DNA of 64,000 bases from CAVQBP01 sp963710745 (GCA_963710745.1 CAVQBP010000024.1:372001-436000), one strand, 5' to 3'. Shown: positions 52,854-61,535, counted from the stretch's first letter. The notes: generated by a model from the letters alone, not told the origin. A program made the numbers and translations.

Positions 52854-53936
52854 TCAATAAGTCAAATGTGCCGAACGTTTAAAGGTTAAGCCGGCATGTT
52901 TGAAATCATCAATATGTTCTTTCTCGAATGGGATTCCGGTTAATTTGAAGAACTTAGGCCAACCGATACGATTAACCCATTCACCCATTCTTTCATAAGG
53001 TCTCGCATTCTGAGCCCATACTTCCACAAGATTCTTCACCGCATCAACAACCTCGGGCCATCTTGGCGGGTTGTTGGGTATAAATGGAATTGCAAGTTTG
53101 GAAAACATCGGTTCACTTCTCGCGTTTGAAACCTTGCCGCCAACCCAAATAGAAACACCATCGTTCAACGGATCATTCAACGGCATTGCAGGACAAACCG
53201 TATAACAGTTTGCGCAGAACATACACCGTTCTTCAATAACTTCTACAGATGGTTTTCCCTCGTATGTTGCTGGTTTAATTGCTGCTGTTGGACAAGCAGA
53301 AATTACAGAAGGAATTTCACACATTGCTTTTAATTTATCCCTGCTAACTTTAGGCGGACGTCGATGAATTCCGAGAATTGCAATATCTGAACAGTGAACA
53401 GCACCGCACATATTTAAGCAGCACGCTAATGCAATACGGAGTTTTGCAGGTAATTTCATATCTGTGAAATACTCTATCAGTTCATCCATAACAGATTTAA
53501 CAATACCTGAAGCATCTGTTGCAGCTGAATGACAGTGAACCCAGCCCTGTGTGTGAACGATACTGGAAATTGAATTGCCCATACCGCCTACTGGATGACC
53601 AAGTGCCTTCAAATCCTGAATTAATGGTTCTATATTAGCTTCATTTGATAACAGGAATTCAACATTGTGACGGCTTGTAAATCTTAAGTATCCATCACAA
53701 TATTTATCTGCCAGATCGGCATAGGCACGAATTTTATCAATGCTCAGCAGCCTGGATGAACTTGCTCGAACAGTATATAATTTTGCCCCGCTTTCAGAAA
53801 CCGTAACCATTACTCCGGGCTTAAGGATTTCATGATATTTCCATTTACCATAATTTTCTTTTATAATCGGAGGTAAGAATTTTTCATAATGTGGAGGACC
53901 TATATCGGTTATCCTTTTCTTTTTCTCTTCAGCCAT
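52854..53936 (-). CDS. dsrB: Dissimilatory sulfite reductase beta subunit
   Basis: The 360-residue subunit pairs with DsrA to reduce sulfite. Cluster and siroheme ligands are visible as Cys135 (GWVHCHSAATDASG) and the ACCLNMCGAVHCSD segment (Cys172, 173, 177, 182). An inserted ferredoxin domain, CMFCANCYTVCPAMP, is near residue 240. PVGGMGNSISSIVHTQGW is also typical. It lies 146 bases after dsrA, a wider gap than usual for this pair. Confidence 0.97.
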   Translation of the reverse strand: MAEEKKKRITDIGPPHYEKFLPPIIKENYGKWKYHEILKPGVMVTVSESGAKLYTVRASSSRLLSIDKIRAYADLADKYCDGYLRFTSRHNVEFLLSNEANIEPLIQDLKALGHPVGGMGNSISSIVHTQGWVHCHSAATDASGIVKSVMDELIEYFTDMKLPAKLRIALACCLNMCGAVHCSDIAILGIHRRPPKVSRDKLKAMCEIPSVISACPTAAIKPATYEGKPSVEVIEERCMFCANCYTVCPAMPLNDPLNDGVSIWVGGKVSNARSEPMFSKLAIPFIPNNPPRWPEVVDAVKNLVEVWAQNARPYERMGEWVNRIGWPKFFKLTGIPFEKEHIDDFKHAGLTFKRSAHLTY

Positions 53937-54082
53937 TTTTTTATTCCTTATTAAATGAAATTGATTAATTCCTTATTCTATACTTTTGGAGTTACGGAAT
54001 TATGGTGTTATGGGATTAGCTGCTCCCACATTTCCATTTTTCTCTGCCTGACGGCAATATTCCAAAAGTTTAAGACTGCATA

Positions 54083-55303
54083 CTATTTCTCTTCTTCCTG
54101 TTCTTCAGAATCTTCACCGTCTTCCTCATAATATTCTTCATAAAAGACATACGGATTCTCTCTTGGATGGGCAACCATTTCCGGTATCGGCTCAACTTCA
54201 ATAGCCTCAAGAAAATTGCCCATTCCAACTCTCTGAATAAATTCACCGACTCTTTCGCGGTTTTTACCATTCTCTGCCCAGACTTCATGGATTCTGTCAA
54301 CCAAATCAATAAGTTCAGTATATGGTGGTTCAAGCTTTATAAACGGAACCAGAACAGATGATAAAAGTGCACCTTCAACAATTGGTGCTTTGGCACCAAT
54401 AAGTATACAGGCACCCCGTTCTTTCCCCGGAGAAAGTGCTTTTGGCATAGCATTAATACAATGCATACACTTAACACATGATTTATTGTCTATTTGAATT
54501 TCATTTCCATCCCACTCCATACATTTAGCCGGACAATTATTTATTACATCTCTTTGGATATTCATTCCTGATTCTGCATACTCTGTGACAGCCTTTTTAT
54601 CTATCTGGATATCATCTTTCCAGGTTCCTATAATCGACATATCTGATCTGGCTATAGATGCGACACAATCATTCGGACAACCGGACATTTTAAATTTCCA
54701 TTTATATGGGAATGGAGGTCTATGTAATTCATCCTGATAGTGCATAGTTAAGAAATGTGTTAATGCCATTGTATCATAACAAGCCCATTCGCAACGAGCC
54801 ATACCACAGCAGCAGCTTGGAGTTCTTACATCTGAACCGGAGCCTCCGAGATCAAAGCCTAGCTCTGTCAATTCACTGAAAACAGGTTCCAGTTCTTCGG
54901 TTCTTGTACCTAAGAAAACTATATCACCAGTAGAGCCATGCATATTAGTTAGGCCTGAACCATGCTTTTCCCAAATGTCACACAATTTTCTTAAAACGTC
55001 CGATGTATAGAACCAACCTGATGGTTGATTTATACGTAAAGTGTGAAAATGAGAAACGTTCGGAAATTCCTCAGGGAGATCAGAATATCTTCCGATAACT
55101 CCTCCGCCGTATCCGAGGACCCCAACAATACCGCCATGCTTCCAGTGACCGATTCTTTCATTATATGATCTTTCAAGTTGTCCCAGAAGATCTTCAGCCA
55201 TCGGACTCTTCTCTGCTGCACTTTTTATTTCTTTAACGAAACTTGGCCATGCACCTTTTTCAAGCTCATCTAATTTTGGTGTCTCGTGTTTTTTTTCAGC
55301 CAT
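54083..55303 (-). CDS. dsrA: Dissimilatory sulfite reductase alpha subunit
   Basis: The 406-residue subunit carries the catalytic siroheme-[4Fe-4S] site: Cys164-166, 171 and 175 in TPSCCCGMARCEWACYD, and Cys209/213 in MSGCPNDCVAS. A ferredoxin domain follows near residues 255-295 (NNCPAKCMEW and CVKCMHCINAMPKAL). The highly acidic tail (EEYYEEDGEDSEEQEEEK) is notable. AGGAGA precedes the ATG. Length and motifs suggest the reductive bacterial type, which a tree would have to confirm. Confidence 0.97.
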   Translation of the reverse strand: MAEKKHETPKLDELEKGAWPSFVKEIKSAAEKSPMAEDLLGQLERSYNERIGHWKHGGIVGVLGYGGGVIGRYSDLPEEFPNVSHFHTLRINQPSGWFYTSDVLRKLCDIWEKHGSGLTNMHGSTGDIVFLGTRTEELEPVFSELTELGFDLGGSGSDVRTPSCCCGMARCEWACYDTMALTHFLTMHYQDELHRPPFPYKWKFKMSGCPNDCVASIARSDMSIIGTWKDDIQIDKKAVTEYAESGMNIQRDVINNCPAKCMEWDGNEIQIDNKSCVKCMHCINAMPKALSPGKERGACILIGAKAPIVEGALLSSVLVPFIKLEPPYTELIDLVDRIHEVWAENGKNRERVGEFIQRVGMGNFLEAIEVEPIPEMVAHPRENPYVFYEEYYEEDGEDSEEQEEEK

Positions 55304-55374
55304 TTTATCTCCTATAATTTTAAGATTTACTTTCCTTAGTTAATTTCATTTAGTATAAAATTCATATAAAGGAA

Positions 55375-55524
55375 TTAAAAAAATATATAGCTTATTCCAA
55401 TCAGCAATCCCAGTAGAATTATACCCAGGGTTATACTCCAGAAAATAAGCTTCTTCTCAACTGCGGAGAGAGGTTCATACTCCATTTTTTTTAATTCGTC
55501 AGCTAATTTATTTTCTTCGCTCAT
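55375..55524 (-). CDS. 49-residue single-pass membrane peptide upstream of dsrA
   Basis: ATG at 55522-55524 opens a frame to TAA at 55375-55377. The product begins MSEENKLADELKKMEYEPLS with a charged cytoplasmic-type segment, then one membrane helix, LIFWSITLGIILLGLLIGIS, and ends YIFF. It lies 19 bases after the YeiH-type transporter gene and before dsrA, on the same strand. The well-formed helix and tight packing support a real gene. It may be a small partner of the transporter. I know of no named family. Confidence 0.65.
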   Translation of the reverse strand: MSEENKLADELKKMEYEPLSAVEKKLIFWSITLGIILLGLLIGISYIFF

Positions 55525-55543
55525 ATTAAATTTCTTTTAAATA

Positions 55544-56989
55544 TTATTGAATTAATGGTGGCGTAATTCCATGGAAAAATATCCATGAAATAAGCAGCCC
55601 AACCCAGATAATAAACCCGAATAAACAAATGATATATACAAGTGCTAATTTGCCGATACCTTCTTCTTTAAGCTTTTTGAAATTTGAAACGACACCTATC
55701 GTAAAGAATGTGAAGACAAAGAACATAACGCGGAAAGTGTTGGCTTCACTTGAAGCGGCAGTAGCTTTGCCAATCAAACCGGGATTAATTAAACAGATAA
55801 ATAGAAAAATCAGAAATGTTAATACATATCCTATTACAAACTTTGGAAATCTGTCCCAGATTTCTTTTACTCTAACTTTTTCATCCTGCTTTTTCTTTTC
55901 AATTTTTGAACACCAGATAAGAGCAAGGACAAAAGCCCAGATACCGATAAAAATATCAATAAAGACTTTGACGGTTGTAGCGGTCATCACCATCCAGCCT
56001 TCTTTATAGTTGATTCCGGCAGCGAGAGCTTTTGCACGAATAAGTGCTTCTGTAACGGCCCCGCTTGCAACAGCGGCACCATCGGTTTTCACAGCCAGTC
56101 CCATCCAGGCAGCGGCAACCATTGGTTCAGCCCAAAGAAAAATCTGAGCTAAAATCGGCAGCAGAATAAGTTCGAATACTGCAAATACGACTACTAAAGA
56201 AGAAACCATTATTGGGATTATGGGTCTGGCGCGAATTGCACTGCCAGTCGCAATTGCTGCAGAAACACCGCATATCGAAATGCCTGAGGCTAGTGGAGCT
56301 GCCCATTCTTTACTGAATTTAAAATATTTTCTGGCAATAAAATAAACTAATGCCCAGAAAATCAGGTAAGCAACAACTATTGCTGAAAGGCCTTGAAACA
56401 TAATAGTTGAAGCCAGCCCAACCGACTCTACAGCTTTAACACCCAGTCCCGCTCCTAAAATTACAATCGCTGTTTTAATAAACAGTTCAGGTTTAGTGGC
56501 TGCTTTAATTTTATCTACAGTTTTGGGGAAGAAATTACCTATTACTAAACCTGCTATAAGTGCAATTATATAGCCTGCTTCTCCTGTTAAGTTTAACGAC
56601 CAGGGAATGCCAAATTTGTCTAATTGATTAGAAGTAGCGGCTATATAAGCATAATGACCTAAAAACCAGCAAAAATAAGAAATGAAAAAAATTATTGTGA
56701 ACGGCAGAATGAAATCTTTAAAATTAGTACCGAGCGCTTTAACACCTAAACCTACAATCAGCAGTAAAAACACATAAGTTATAAAAATTGAAACTATACC
56801 TGGAAGAGATTCATAAAATTTTGATGCGGTGGTTGTTGATATAGAGATTTCATTCCAAACATTCGTTTTAATTCCCCAGCCTAAGACATCAATATCAATA
56901 AAAAGTCCTAAAGATAGTGTAAAAACAAAAAGACCTATCCATAATGAAAGCCAATCTTCATTAATCAACGGTCTTTTAACTAGGTTCAT
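55544..56989 (-). CDS. YeiH-type putative sulfate exporter family transporter
   Basis: The 481-residue polytopic protein has the UPF0324/YeiH core: AGYIIALIAGLVIGNFFP, AIVILGAGLGVKAVESVG, APLASGISICGVSAAIATGS near residue 245 and AAAWMGLAVKTDGAAVASGAV near 310. It is longer than the 330-350 residues usual for the family, with extra N-terminal helices. I chose ATG at 56989 because GGGGA precedes it; the longer frame begins with TTG. It is the first gene of the island, so it may import sulfate or export sulfite or another sulfur anion. The island has no other transporter. Confidence 0.85.
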   Translation of the reverse strand: MNLVKRPLINEDWLSLWIGLFVFTLSLGLFIDIDVLGWGIKTNVWNEISISTTTASKFYESLPGIVSIFITYVFLLLIVGLGVKALGTNFKDFILPFTIIFFISYFCWFLGHYAYIAATSNQLDKFGIPWSLNLTGEAGYIIALIAGLVIGNFFPKTVDKIKAATKPELFIKTAIVILGAGLGVKAVESVGLASTIMFQGLSAIVVAYLIFWALVYFIARKYFKFSKEWAAPLASGISICGVSAAIATGSAIRARPIIPIMVSSLVVVFAVFELILLPILAQIFLWAEPMVAAAWMGLAVKTDGAAVASGAVTEALIRAKALAAGINYKEGWMVMTATTVKVFIDIFIGIWAFVLALIWCSKIEKKKQDEKVRVKEIWDRFPKFVIGYVLTFLIFLFICLINPGLIGKATAASSEANTFRVMFFVFTFFTIGVVSNFKKLKEEGIGKLALVYIICLFGFIIWVGLLISWIFFHGITPPLIQ

Positions 56990-57030
56990 GAAAATTCCCC
57001 AGGGAAACAATATAAATCAAAAATTCATGA

Positions 57031-57061
57031 TAAACTTATAGAAGGAGTGGTGTAAACTCAA
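57031..57061 (-). promoter_or_regulatory. Candidate promoter for the dsr island
   Basis: On the minus strand a TTG lies 20 bases before TAAGTTTA, one base from the Bacteroidota consensus TAnnTTTG, with roughly 40 bases to the transporter start. The match is by eye only. Confidence 0.3.
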
Positions 57062-57137
57062 CAGAAAATTAGGTTTTGTAATCTATGTGTTGTGCTGGTA
57101 AGATGTTATAAAGAAATAAGATAGGAAAGATATCTTT

Positions 57138-58250
57138 TCATTTGATAGGTATATGAACCGACCTGACCGCCAGTTCGACAATAAATGTCCTCATTTCAGG
57201 GCTGTCAATAGGAAGATTTAAAGGTACCGGCAGCGTACCGCAATTAAAATTCTTGAAGTGAGTTTTATATGGATGCTGCAGGTATAAAGAAAGCCTGCTG
57301 AAACCGATCGGAAGAGGGACAAGCATCCACCATGCTATCCAGCCGTTTATTATCGGTAATGGATCAAATTTAATCATATGAAACTTTTCAAATCTCTTCT
57401 GAAATGCACGGAGTAGTCCTTCAAAACGGATTGTAGGTTTTTTATTAATTCTCTCCTGCAGGCGGTTTATAAAAAAATCTTTAGAATTCAGGACAATCTC
57501 CTTCATCCTTTTATCTTTAAAAATGACGAGATAATTTTCAAGCCGTGTAGACTGATTTATCTTGTATGCATTTATTGCTTCCAGTATTAATTTCTTAATA
57601 TCTGGGGCAAAATACAACTCATTCTTGAGCTGCTTGTCATAACATGCACGTGTATAATTGTTGAAGGTTGTTGAGTAAGGAAAAACAACTTTTAATGCTT
57701 CATCAATTGTCTTAAATCCGTATGACATAAAAGTAGGGCAGATAAATCCTCTGCAGTTCATGCGGTCCAGCAAACTAATCCAAACATCGGTTGTGTCTCT
57801 TTTACCAAGTTCATAACCGAGAACAACGGTTGACAATGCATCTATTGCCAGTGCAAGAAACATTGAATGTTCTTTATTCCCGCCCAAGTTACATTTAAAT
57901 TTCTTTCCTACTAAATGGATCAAACGTGCTTCATGTTTGGGCGTACATGCATCCAGGTATTCTTCCCAGGAAGAACATCCCACTAAATATTCCCTGATTT
58001 TCTGATTAATTCTGATTGGAGAGCTTGGATAGATTGAACGAAGATCCCTGTAAGAATAACCGCTTAAATATGCTTCTGTAAGAGCGCCAATATCGGGTAG
58101 CTGTTTAGCCGCTTTATTTTCTACCCAGGTTTTATGACAAAAAAGGCACCTATATCTCTGAATATCAGCAGAAGTTTTTCCATGCTTGATTATCCTTGAG
58201 CTGTTACAAAAAGGGCAACTGGATGTTGTTTGAATTGTTTCGCATACCAT
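57138..58250 (-). CDS. Transposase-like protein with IS1-type zinc ribbon
   Basis: The 370-residue protein begins with a zinc ribbon like InsA of IS1, CPFCNSSRIIKHGKTSADIQ and then CLFCHKTW. An HTH-like segment follows, LTEAYLSGYSYRDLRSIYP. A possible DDE domain begins MFLALAIDALSTVVLGYE, with Asp near residue 150. The C-terminal part is rich in aromatic residues (IINGWIAWWMLVPLPIG). I chose ATG at 58250; a longer frame starts with TTG. I find no terminal inverted repeats. It lies directly upstream of the sulfate-reduction island. Confidence 0.7.
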   Translation of the reverse strand: MVCETIQTTSSCPFCNSSRIIKHGKTSADIQRYRCLFCHKTWVENKAAKQLPDIGALTEAYLSGYSYRDLRSIYPSSPIRINQKIREYLVGCSSWEEYLDACTPKHEARLIHLVGKKFKCNLGGNKEHSMFLALAIDALSTVVLGYELGKRDTTDVWISLLDRMNCRGFICPTFMSYGFKTIDEALKVVFPYSTTFNNYTRACYDKQLKNELYFAPDIKKLILEAINAYKINQSTRLENYLVIFKDKRMKEIVLNSKDFFINRLQERINKKPTIRFEGLLRAFQKRFEKFHMIKFDPLPIINGWIAWWMLVPLPIGFSRLSLYLQHPYKTHFKNFNCGTLPVPLNLPIDSPEMRTFIVELAVRSVHIPIK

Positions 58251-58637
58251 AAAAATCTTTTTAAGCTCTTTACAAAAAATCAAGATGTCTAAGTCAAAAT
58301 ATATACCATAAAAAAATATGGAAATTAGTTCTATTTCGAATTATTTTGCCCTAAAATTATCATAAATGAAAAATTTTTTTGTCTCTGTTGAGAGATTCAA
58401 TAATCTGCCGGATCATTTCCCCGAAAGAAAAGATTTTTTTAATCAAATTTCTTTTTTTCTTTTGAAAACCTGTAAAGTATTTGTTGAAATTATTCACAAA
58501 ATATCTTTATTAGGTAATTGATAAATTTAAAATATATTTTAATGCATTTATTGCTCCTACCTCAAATATAAGGGACGATATTTAATTAAAAAGTCCTTGG
58601 GTTTTAGTTTGATTATGATAAATAATTTTTTTAGTTT
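58251..58637. other. Intergenic region between the transposase-like and DUF134 genes
   Basis: This AT-rich stretch separates divergent genes. TATACCATAAAAA recurs twice near the transposase start (about 58244-58256 and 58300-58313). I see no reading frame or RNA gene. Confidence 0.4.
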
Positions 58638-58651
58638 TGAGCATATGCTCA
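58638..58651. promoter_or_regulatory. Perfect 14-base palindrome upstream of the DUF134 gene, candidate operator
   Basis: TGAGCATATGCTCA is a perfect palindrome 43 bases before the DUF134 start codon. A further half-site, TTGAGCAG, follows near 58661. The position suits an autoregulatory site for the adjacent DNA-binding protein. Confidence 0.6.
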
Positions 58652-58693
58652 TAATTAATTTTGAGCAGTAAATCTTTGATATAAATTAAAACC

Positions 58694-58990
58694 ATGCCGA
58701 GACCAAGGAAATATCGAAAAGTATGCTGCAATCCATCGGCATATTATTTTAAACCAAGGGGAATTCCAATGTATGAACTGGAAGAGGTAATTATAGAATA
58801 TGATGAATTGGAATCTCTTCGTCTTGCAGATCTTCTTGCATATTCGCATGAAGAATCAGCTAAAGAAATGAATATATCAAGGGCTACTTTCGGCCGGATA
58901 TTAGAAAATGCCAGGAAGAAAGTTGCCGATAGTATTTTAAATGGTAAATCCATCAGAATAAATGATGGAGAATTATTAAAAAATAAGTAA
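58694..58990 (+). CDS. DUF134 (UPF0251) DNA-binding protein
   Basis: The 98-residue protein begins MPRPRKYRKVCCNPSAYYFK, the family opening with a cysteine pair, and has a helix-turn-helix like sigma region 4: LESLRLADLLAYSHEESAKE followed by MNISRATFGRILENARKK. The family regulates or accompanies genes for NifX/MTH1175-like proteins in anaerobes, and such a gene lies 11 bases downstream. A palindrome upstream may be its own target. Confidence 0.9.
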   Translation: MPRPRKYRKVCCNPSAYYFKPRGIPMYELEEVIIEYDELESLRLADLLAYSHEESAKEMNISRATFGRILENARKKVADSILNGKSIRINDGELLKNK

Positions 58991-59001
58991 TGGAGTGAAA
59001 A

Positions 59002-59421
59002 ATGTCGGAAGAAATAAAAGCTAATATGAATTTTTCCGGGAAAATTGCGATTGCAACAGATGATCAGCAAAGAGTAACCGGTCATATTGGAAGATGCAGA
59101 TCATTTATGATTTATGAAATAAATGATAAAAAAATTGTTAATAAAGAATTAAGAGAAAACGTTTTTACTAATCATATGATGGGACAAGCTCACCAGCATC
59201 ATGGTGAAGGCGGAGGTCATAATCATAATCATTTAATTGAAGGATTAAAAGACTGTAAATATCTGATTTCCTCCGGCGGCGGCTGGAGGGTTGTTGAAGA
59301 TCTTAAACAGCACAATATTACTACTCTTTTTTCCAATGTAGAATTAATTGAAGATGCTGTAGATTTGTTTGTTAAGGGTGAATTAGAAAACGAAACTGAT
59401 TTGACTTGCAGACACGATTAA
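59002..59421 (+). CDS. NifX/MTH1175-like (dinitrogenase iron-molybdenum cofactor family) protein with His-rich loop
   Basis: The 139-residue protein has the NifX/NafY-type fold: GKIAIATDDQQRVTGHIGRCRSFMIYEI at the start, and a late ISSGGGWRVVEDLKQHNITTLFSN. An inserted loop near residues 55-75 has many histidines (HMMGQAHQHHGEGGGHNHNH), which suggests metal binding. GGAG precedes the ATG. The family binds iron-sulfur or iron-molybdenum clusters; no nitrogenase genes are here, so a general cluster or metal role is more likely. Confidence 0.87.
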   Translation: MSEEIKANMNFSGKIAIATDDQQRVTGHIGRCRSFMIYEINDKKIVNKELRENVFTNHMMGQAHQHHGEGGGHNHNHLIEGLKDCKYLISSGGGWRVVEDLKQHNITTLFSNVELIEDAVDLFVKGELENETDLTCRHD

Positions 59422-59428
59422 TTTTAAA

Positions 59429-59917
59429 ATGAAAGTGAATCAAATAATTTACAAGCCTATTGGTATAGTTTATTCACCTTTTAAAAGTATTGAAGGTGTC
59501 CCGATTCAACCGGCAGGAGCAGATGGAATAAAAGGAAAGATTAAGATATATACAAAATATTCGGAAGGTTTGATGAACCTTGGAGGATTTTCACATATAA
59601 TTTTAATTTATCATTTCCATTTATCGAAAGGTTATTCATTAAAAGTAATTCCATTTCTTAAAGATCAGGAACAAGGAGTTTTCGCGACTCGTGCTCCAAA
59701 GAGACCGAATCAGATTGGTATTTCTGTAGTCAAAGTGAATAACATTCATGAAAATATAATAGATATTTCAAATGTTGATATAGTTGACGGGACACCTTTA
59801 TTAGATATAAAACCATACGCAGGTTTTTTTGATAATGTAAAAAATGAAAAGAACGGATGGTTATCAGGAAAGAGCAGGGATGTTAACAAAATTAAGTCAG
59901 ATAAAAGATTTTTATAA
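59429..59917 (+). CDS. TrmO-type tRNA (t6A37) methyltransferase, TsaA/YaeB family
   Basis: The 162-residue protein has the TsaA/YaeB beta-barrel pattern: IGIVYSPFKSIEGVPIQPAG, IILIYHFHLSKGY, VFATRAPKRPNQIGISVVKV and LLDIKPYAGFFDNV. Characterised members methylate t6A37 of tRNA-Thr with S-adenosylmethionine. It forms an operon with the DUF134 and NifX-like genes (7 bases apart). This pairing recurs in anaerobes, so a metal-linked role has also been possible. Confidence 0.88.
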   Translation: MKVNQIIYKPIGIVYSPFKSIEGVPIQPAGADGIKGKIKIYTKYSEGLMNLGGFSHIILIYHFHLSKGYSLKVIPFLKDQEQGVFATRAPKRPNQIGISVVKVNNIHENIIDISNVDIVDGTPLLDIKPYAGFFDNVKNEKNGWLSGKSRDVNKIKSDKRFL

Positions 59918-59988
59918 TCCCTATTCAAATAAAATTTGCTGCCGGCTCTGGATTCAGGCCCCCTGTCACCTTTAATCTCCGAATATTT

Positions 59989-60525
59989 TCAATTAATTAA
60001 ATTCTCTACAAATTTGTCCAATTTTGCAAAAAACTGAATTCTGGTTTTTTCAATATACCGGGCTTCTTTGTAATCGATGGTAATTCTATCTTTTTCTTTA
60101 AATCTCTGAGGTTCTACCTGAAGTATAAACGAATTTAATTGTCTTTCCCAGAACCATTCTGCACAGCCAAACTGTATATATCCCGGATCAATTAAAGTTA
60201 ACTTAGTCAAGTTTGTTAAAAATGATTTACCATCCTGGTTTTCTTTTACGCATATTGCAAGGTAAGCTATTCTATAGTCAATGTTTATATTATTATTAAT
60301 TTTGGGCAGAGGATTCGTATTATACTGATTATTCTCCCCTTGATACAAAAAATGTCCGTAGCAGCTTTGTAAAGAAAAACAATAATCTAGCTTTGATAAA
60401 TTTTTTATTAATCCAATTATTGGAAAATCAATTTCATTATAATTGATTTTACTCAGCAAAATCTTACGCTGTTTATTGAAATTCGGGTTAAAGACTAATT
60501 CTTTTGCTTCAGTAAATGTTTCCAA
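59989..60525 (-). CDS. Hypothetical protein
   Basis: I do not recognise this 178-residue soluble protein. The segment CFSLQSCYGHFLY near residue 50 faintly recalls the SSCSGR region of TYW3-like proteins, but the rest does not clearly agree. Later segments include IDYRIAYLAICV, IQFGCAEWFWERQL and FILQVEPQRFKEKDRITIDY. It is the last gene of a minus-strand row led by a NifX-like gene and lies just after a broken response regulator gene. Confidence 0.6.
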   Translation of the reverse strand: METFTEAKELVFNPNFNKQRKILLSKINYNEIDFPIIGLIKNLSKLDYCFSLQSCYGHFLYQGENNQYNTNPLPKINNNINIDYRIAYLAICVKENQDGKSFLTNLTKLTLIDPGYIQFGCAEWFWERQLNSFILQVEPQRFKEKDRITIDYKEARYIEKTRIQFFAKLDKFVENLIN

Positions 60526-60538
60526 AAAATTTTATCTT

Positions 60539-60918
60539 TCACACGAATTTATGATTCAATAATTCTTTAACTTTCTTGAATAGTAACTCACTATTTATTG
60601 GTTTTTCGATATGATCTTTTAGCATCGGGAATTGTTCCCTCATTTCAAAATATCTTTTAAAAAACGGAACATCCTGTTATAATAACCGGGACTCGAATTG
60701 TATTCTTGTTAACCTAATTTGCGTATTAGCAATACATCCGATTTCCCGGACATACCTAGAATAATCATACTAGGCTTTTCCGTTAAGGCTTTCTGAAATC
60801 CTTCCCTTACATTACTGGCAGAGATTACACAATAATCATATTCAGAGAAAAACATTGACAGATAAATTGATGCAGTCTCATCATCATCAATTATTAATAT
60901 TTTTTTGGGAGTTCTCAT
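60539..60918 (-). pseudogene. Broken response regulator receiver domain
   Basis: The frame starts KKILIIDDDETASIYLSMFF and stops at 60709 after LLIRKLG. The next frame continues IRVPVIITG, and the third frame completes MLKDHIEKPINSELLFKKVK to TGA at 60539. Two frameshifts, one close to LIRKLG and one at a T/A run near 60660, therefore break the domain. In addition, the phosphoacceptor position reads IILGMS where Asp is expected. Both suggest decay, though sequencing error could explain the shifts. Confidence 0.75.
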
Positions 60919-60936
60919 ACTTTCCTTAAATAAAGA

Positions 60937-61305
60937 TCATATCAGCATATTCTTTTGAAATTTGAAATTCCTGTTTAAAGATGATTTTTCAATATGATCA
61001 TTTTGATTATTCGATGGATGAAGCAAAGATCCTTCATCAATCATTCCACACCTACATGATGGACAATGGCATCCGAAATATGTTAATATTTCAGAATTTG
61101 GCGTCCTTAATCCGCAACGGGGACAATAAAGAAATCTTACTCTCCTTTCTGTATCTTCCGTTTCTTTATTTGATTTTTCTGCAGGAAAATTTCGCATTAA
61201 ATGCTGCTTCTTAAAAATTAAAGAGGCGTAATTCATTCTATTATCAAATCGTTCTAATCCCAGATCCATTATGTATGTTTTATGGGATATAAAATATTTA
61301 ATCAT
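60937..61305 (-). CDS. Small zinc-ribbon protein
   Basis: The protein of up to 122 residues has one clear feature: YCPRCGLRTPNSEILTYFGC followed by HCPSCRCGMI, a C-X2-C and C-X2-C-X-C set that should bind zinc. The start is uncertain because several in-frame ATGs occur in the first 40 residues and none has a strong ribosome site. It is the third gene of a compact row after the NifX-like and 71-residue genes. Confidence 0.55.
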   Translation of the reverse strand: MIKYFISHKTYIMDLGLERFDNRMNYASLIFKKQHLMRNFPAEKSNKETEDTERRVRFLYCPRCGLRTPNSEILTYFGCHCPSCRCGMIDEGSLLHPSNNQNDHIEKSSLNRNFKFQKNMLI

Positions 61306-61318
61306 AATATATTAACTT

Positions 61319-61534
61319 TTATATTTCTGACGATAAATTATTTAATAACTCTGCTCTTATTTCATTTAAGGTTTCATCGATCTCCTTTAATACAGTTTTA
61401 AGTTCATCAGTCCGGTTAATGAGAAATTGAATATGTGTTATAATGTTGGGAATATTCAAATGCTCTTGTATGTTTTCTGTATCAAAAAAATGATTTTTTA
61501 AGATTCGGGTATTGGTGATCAATGGATTTTCCAT
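61319..61534 (-). CDS. Small helical hypothetical protein
   Basis: The 71-residue product is mostly helical, with a coiled-coil-like C-terminal half (TDELKTVLKEIDETLNEIRA). I know no family for it. It begins one base after the NifX-like gene ends and is followed 13 bases later by the zinc-ribbon gene, which supports it as a real operon member. Confidence 0.55.
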   Translation of the reverse strand: MENPLITNTRILKNHFFDTENIQEHLNIPNIITHIQFLINRTDELKTVLKEIDETLNEIRAELLNNLSSEI

Positions 61535-61535
61535 T

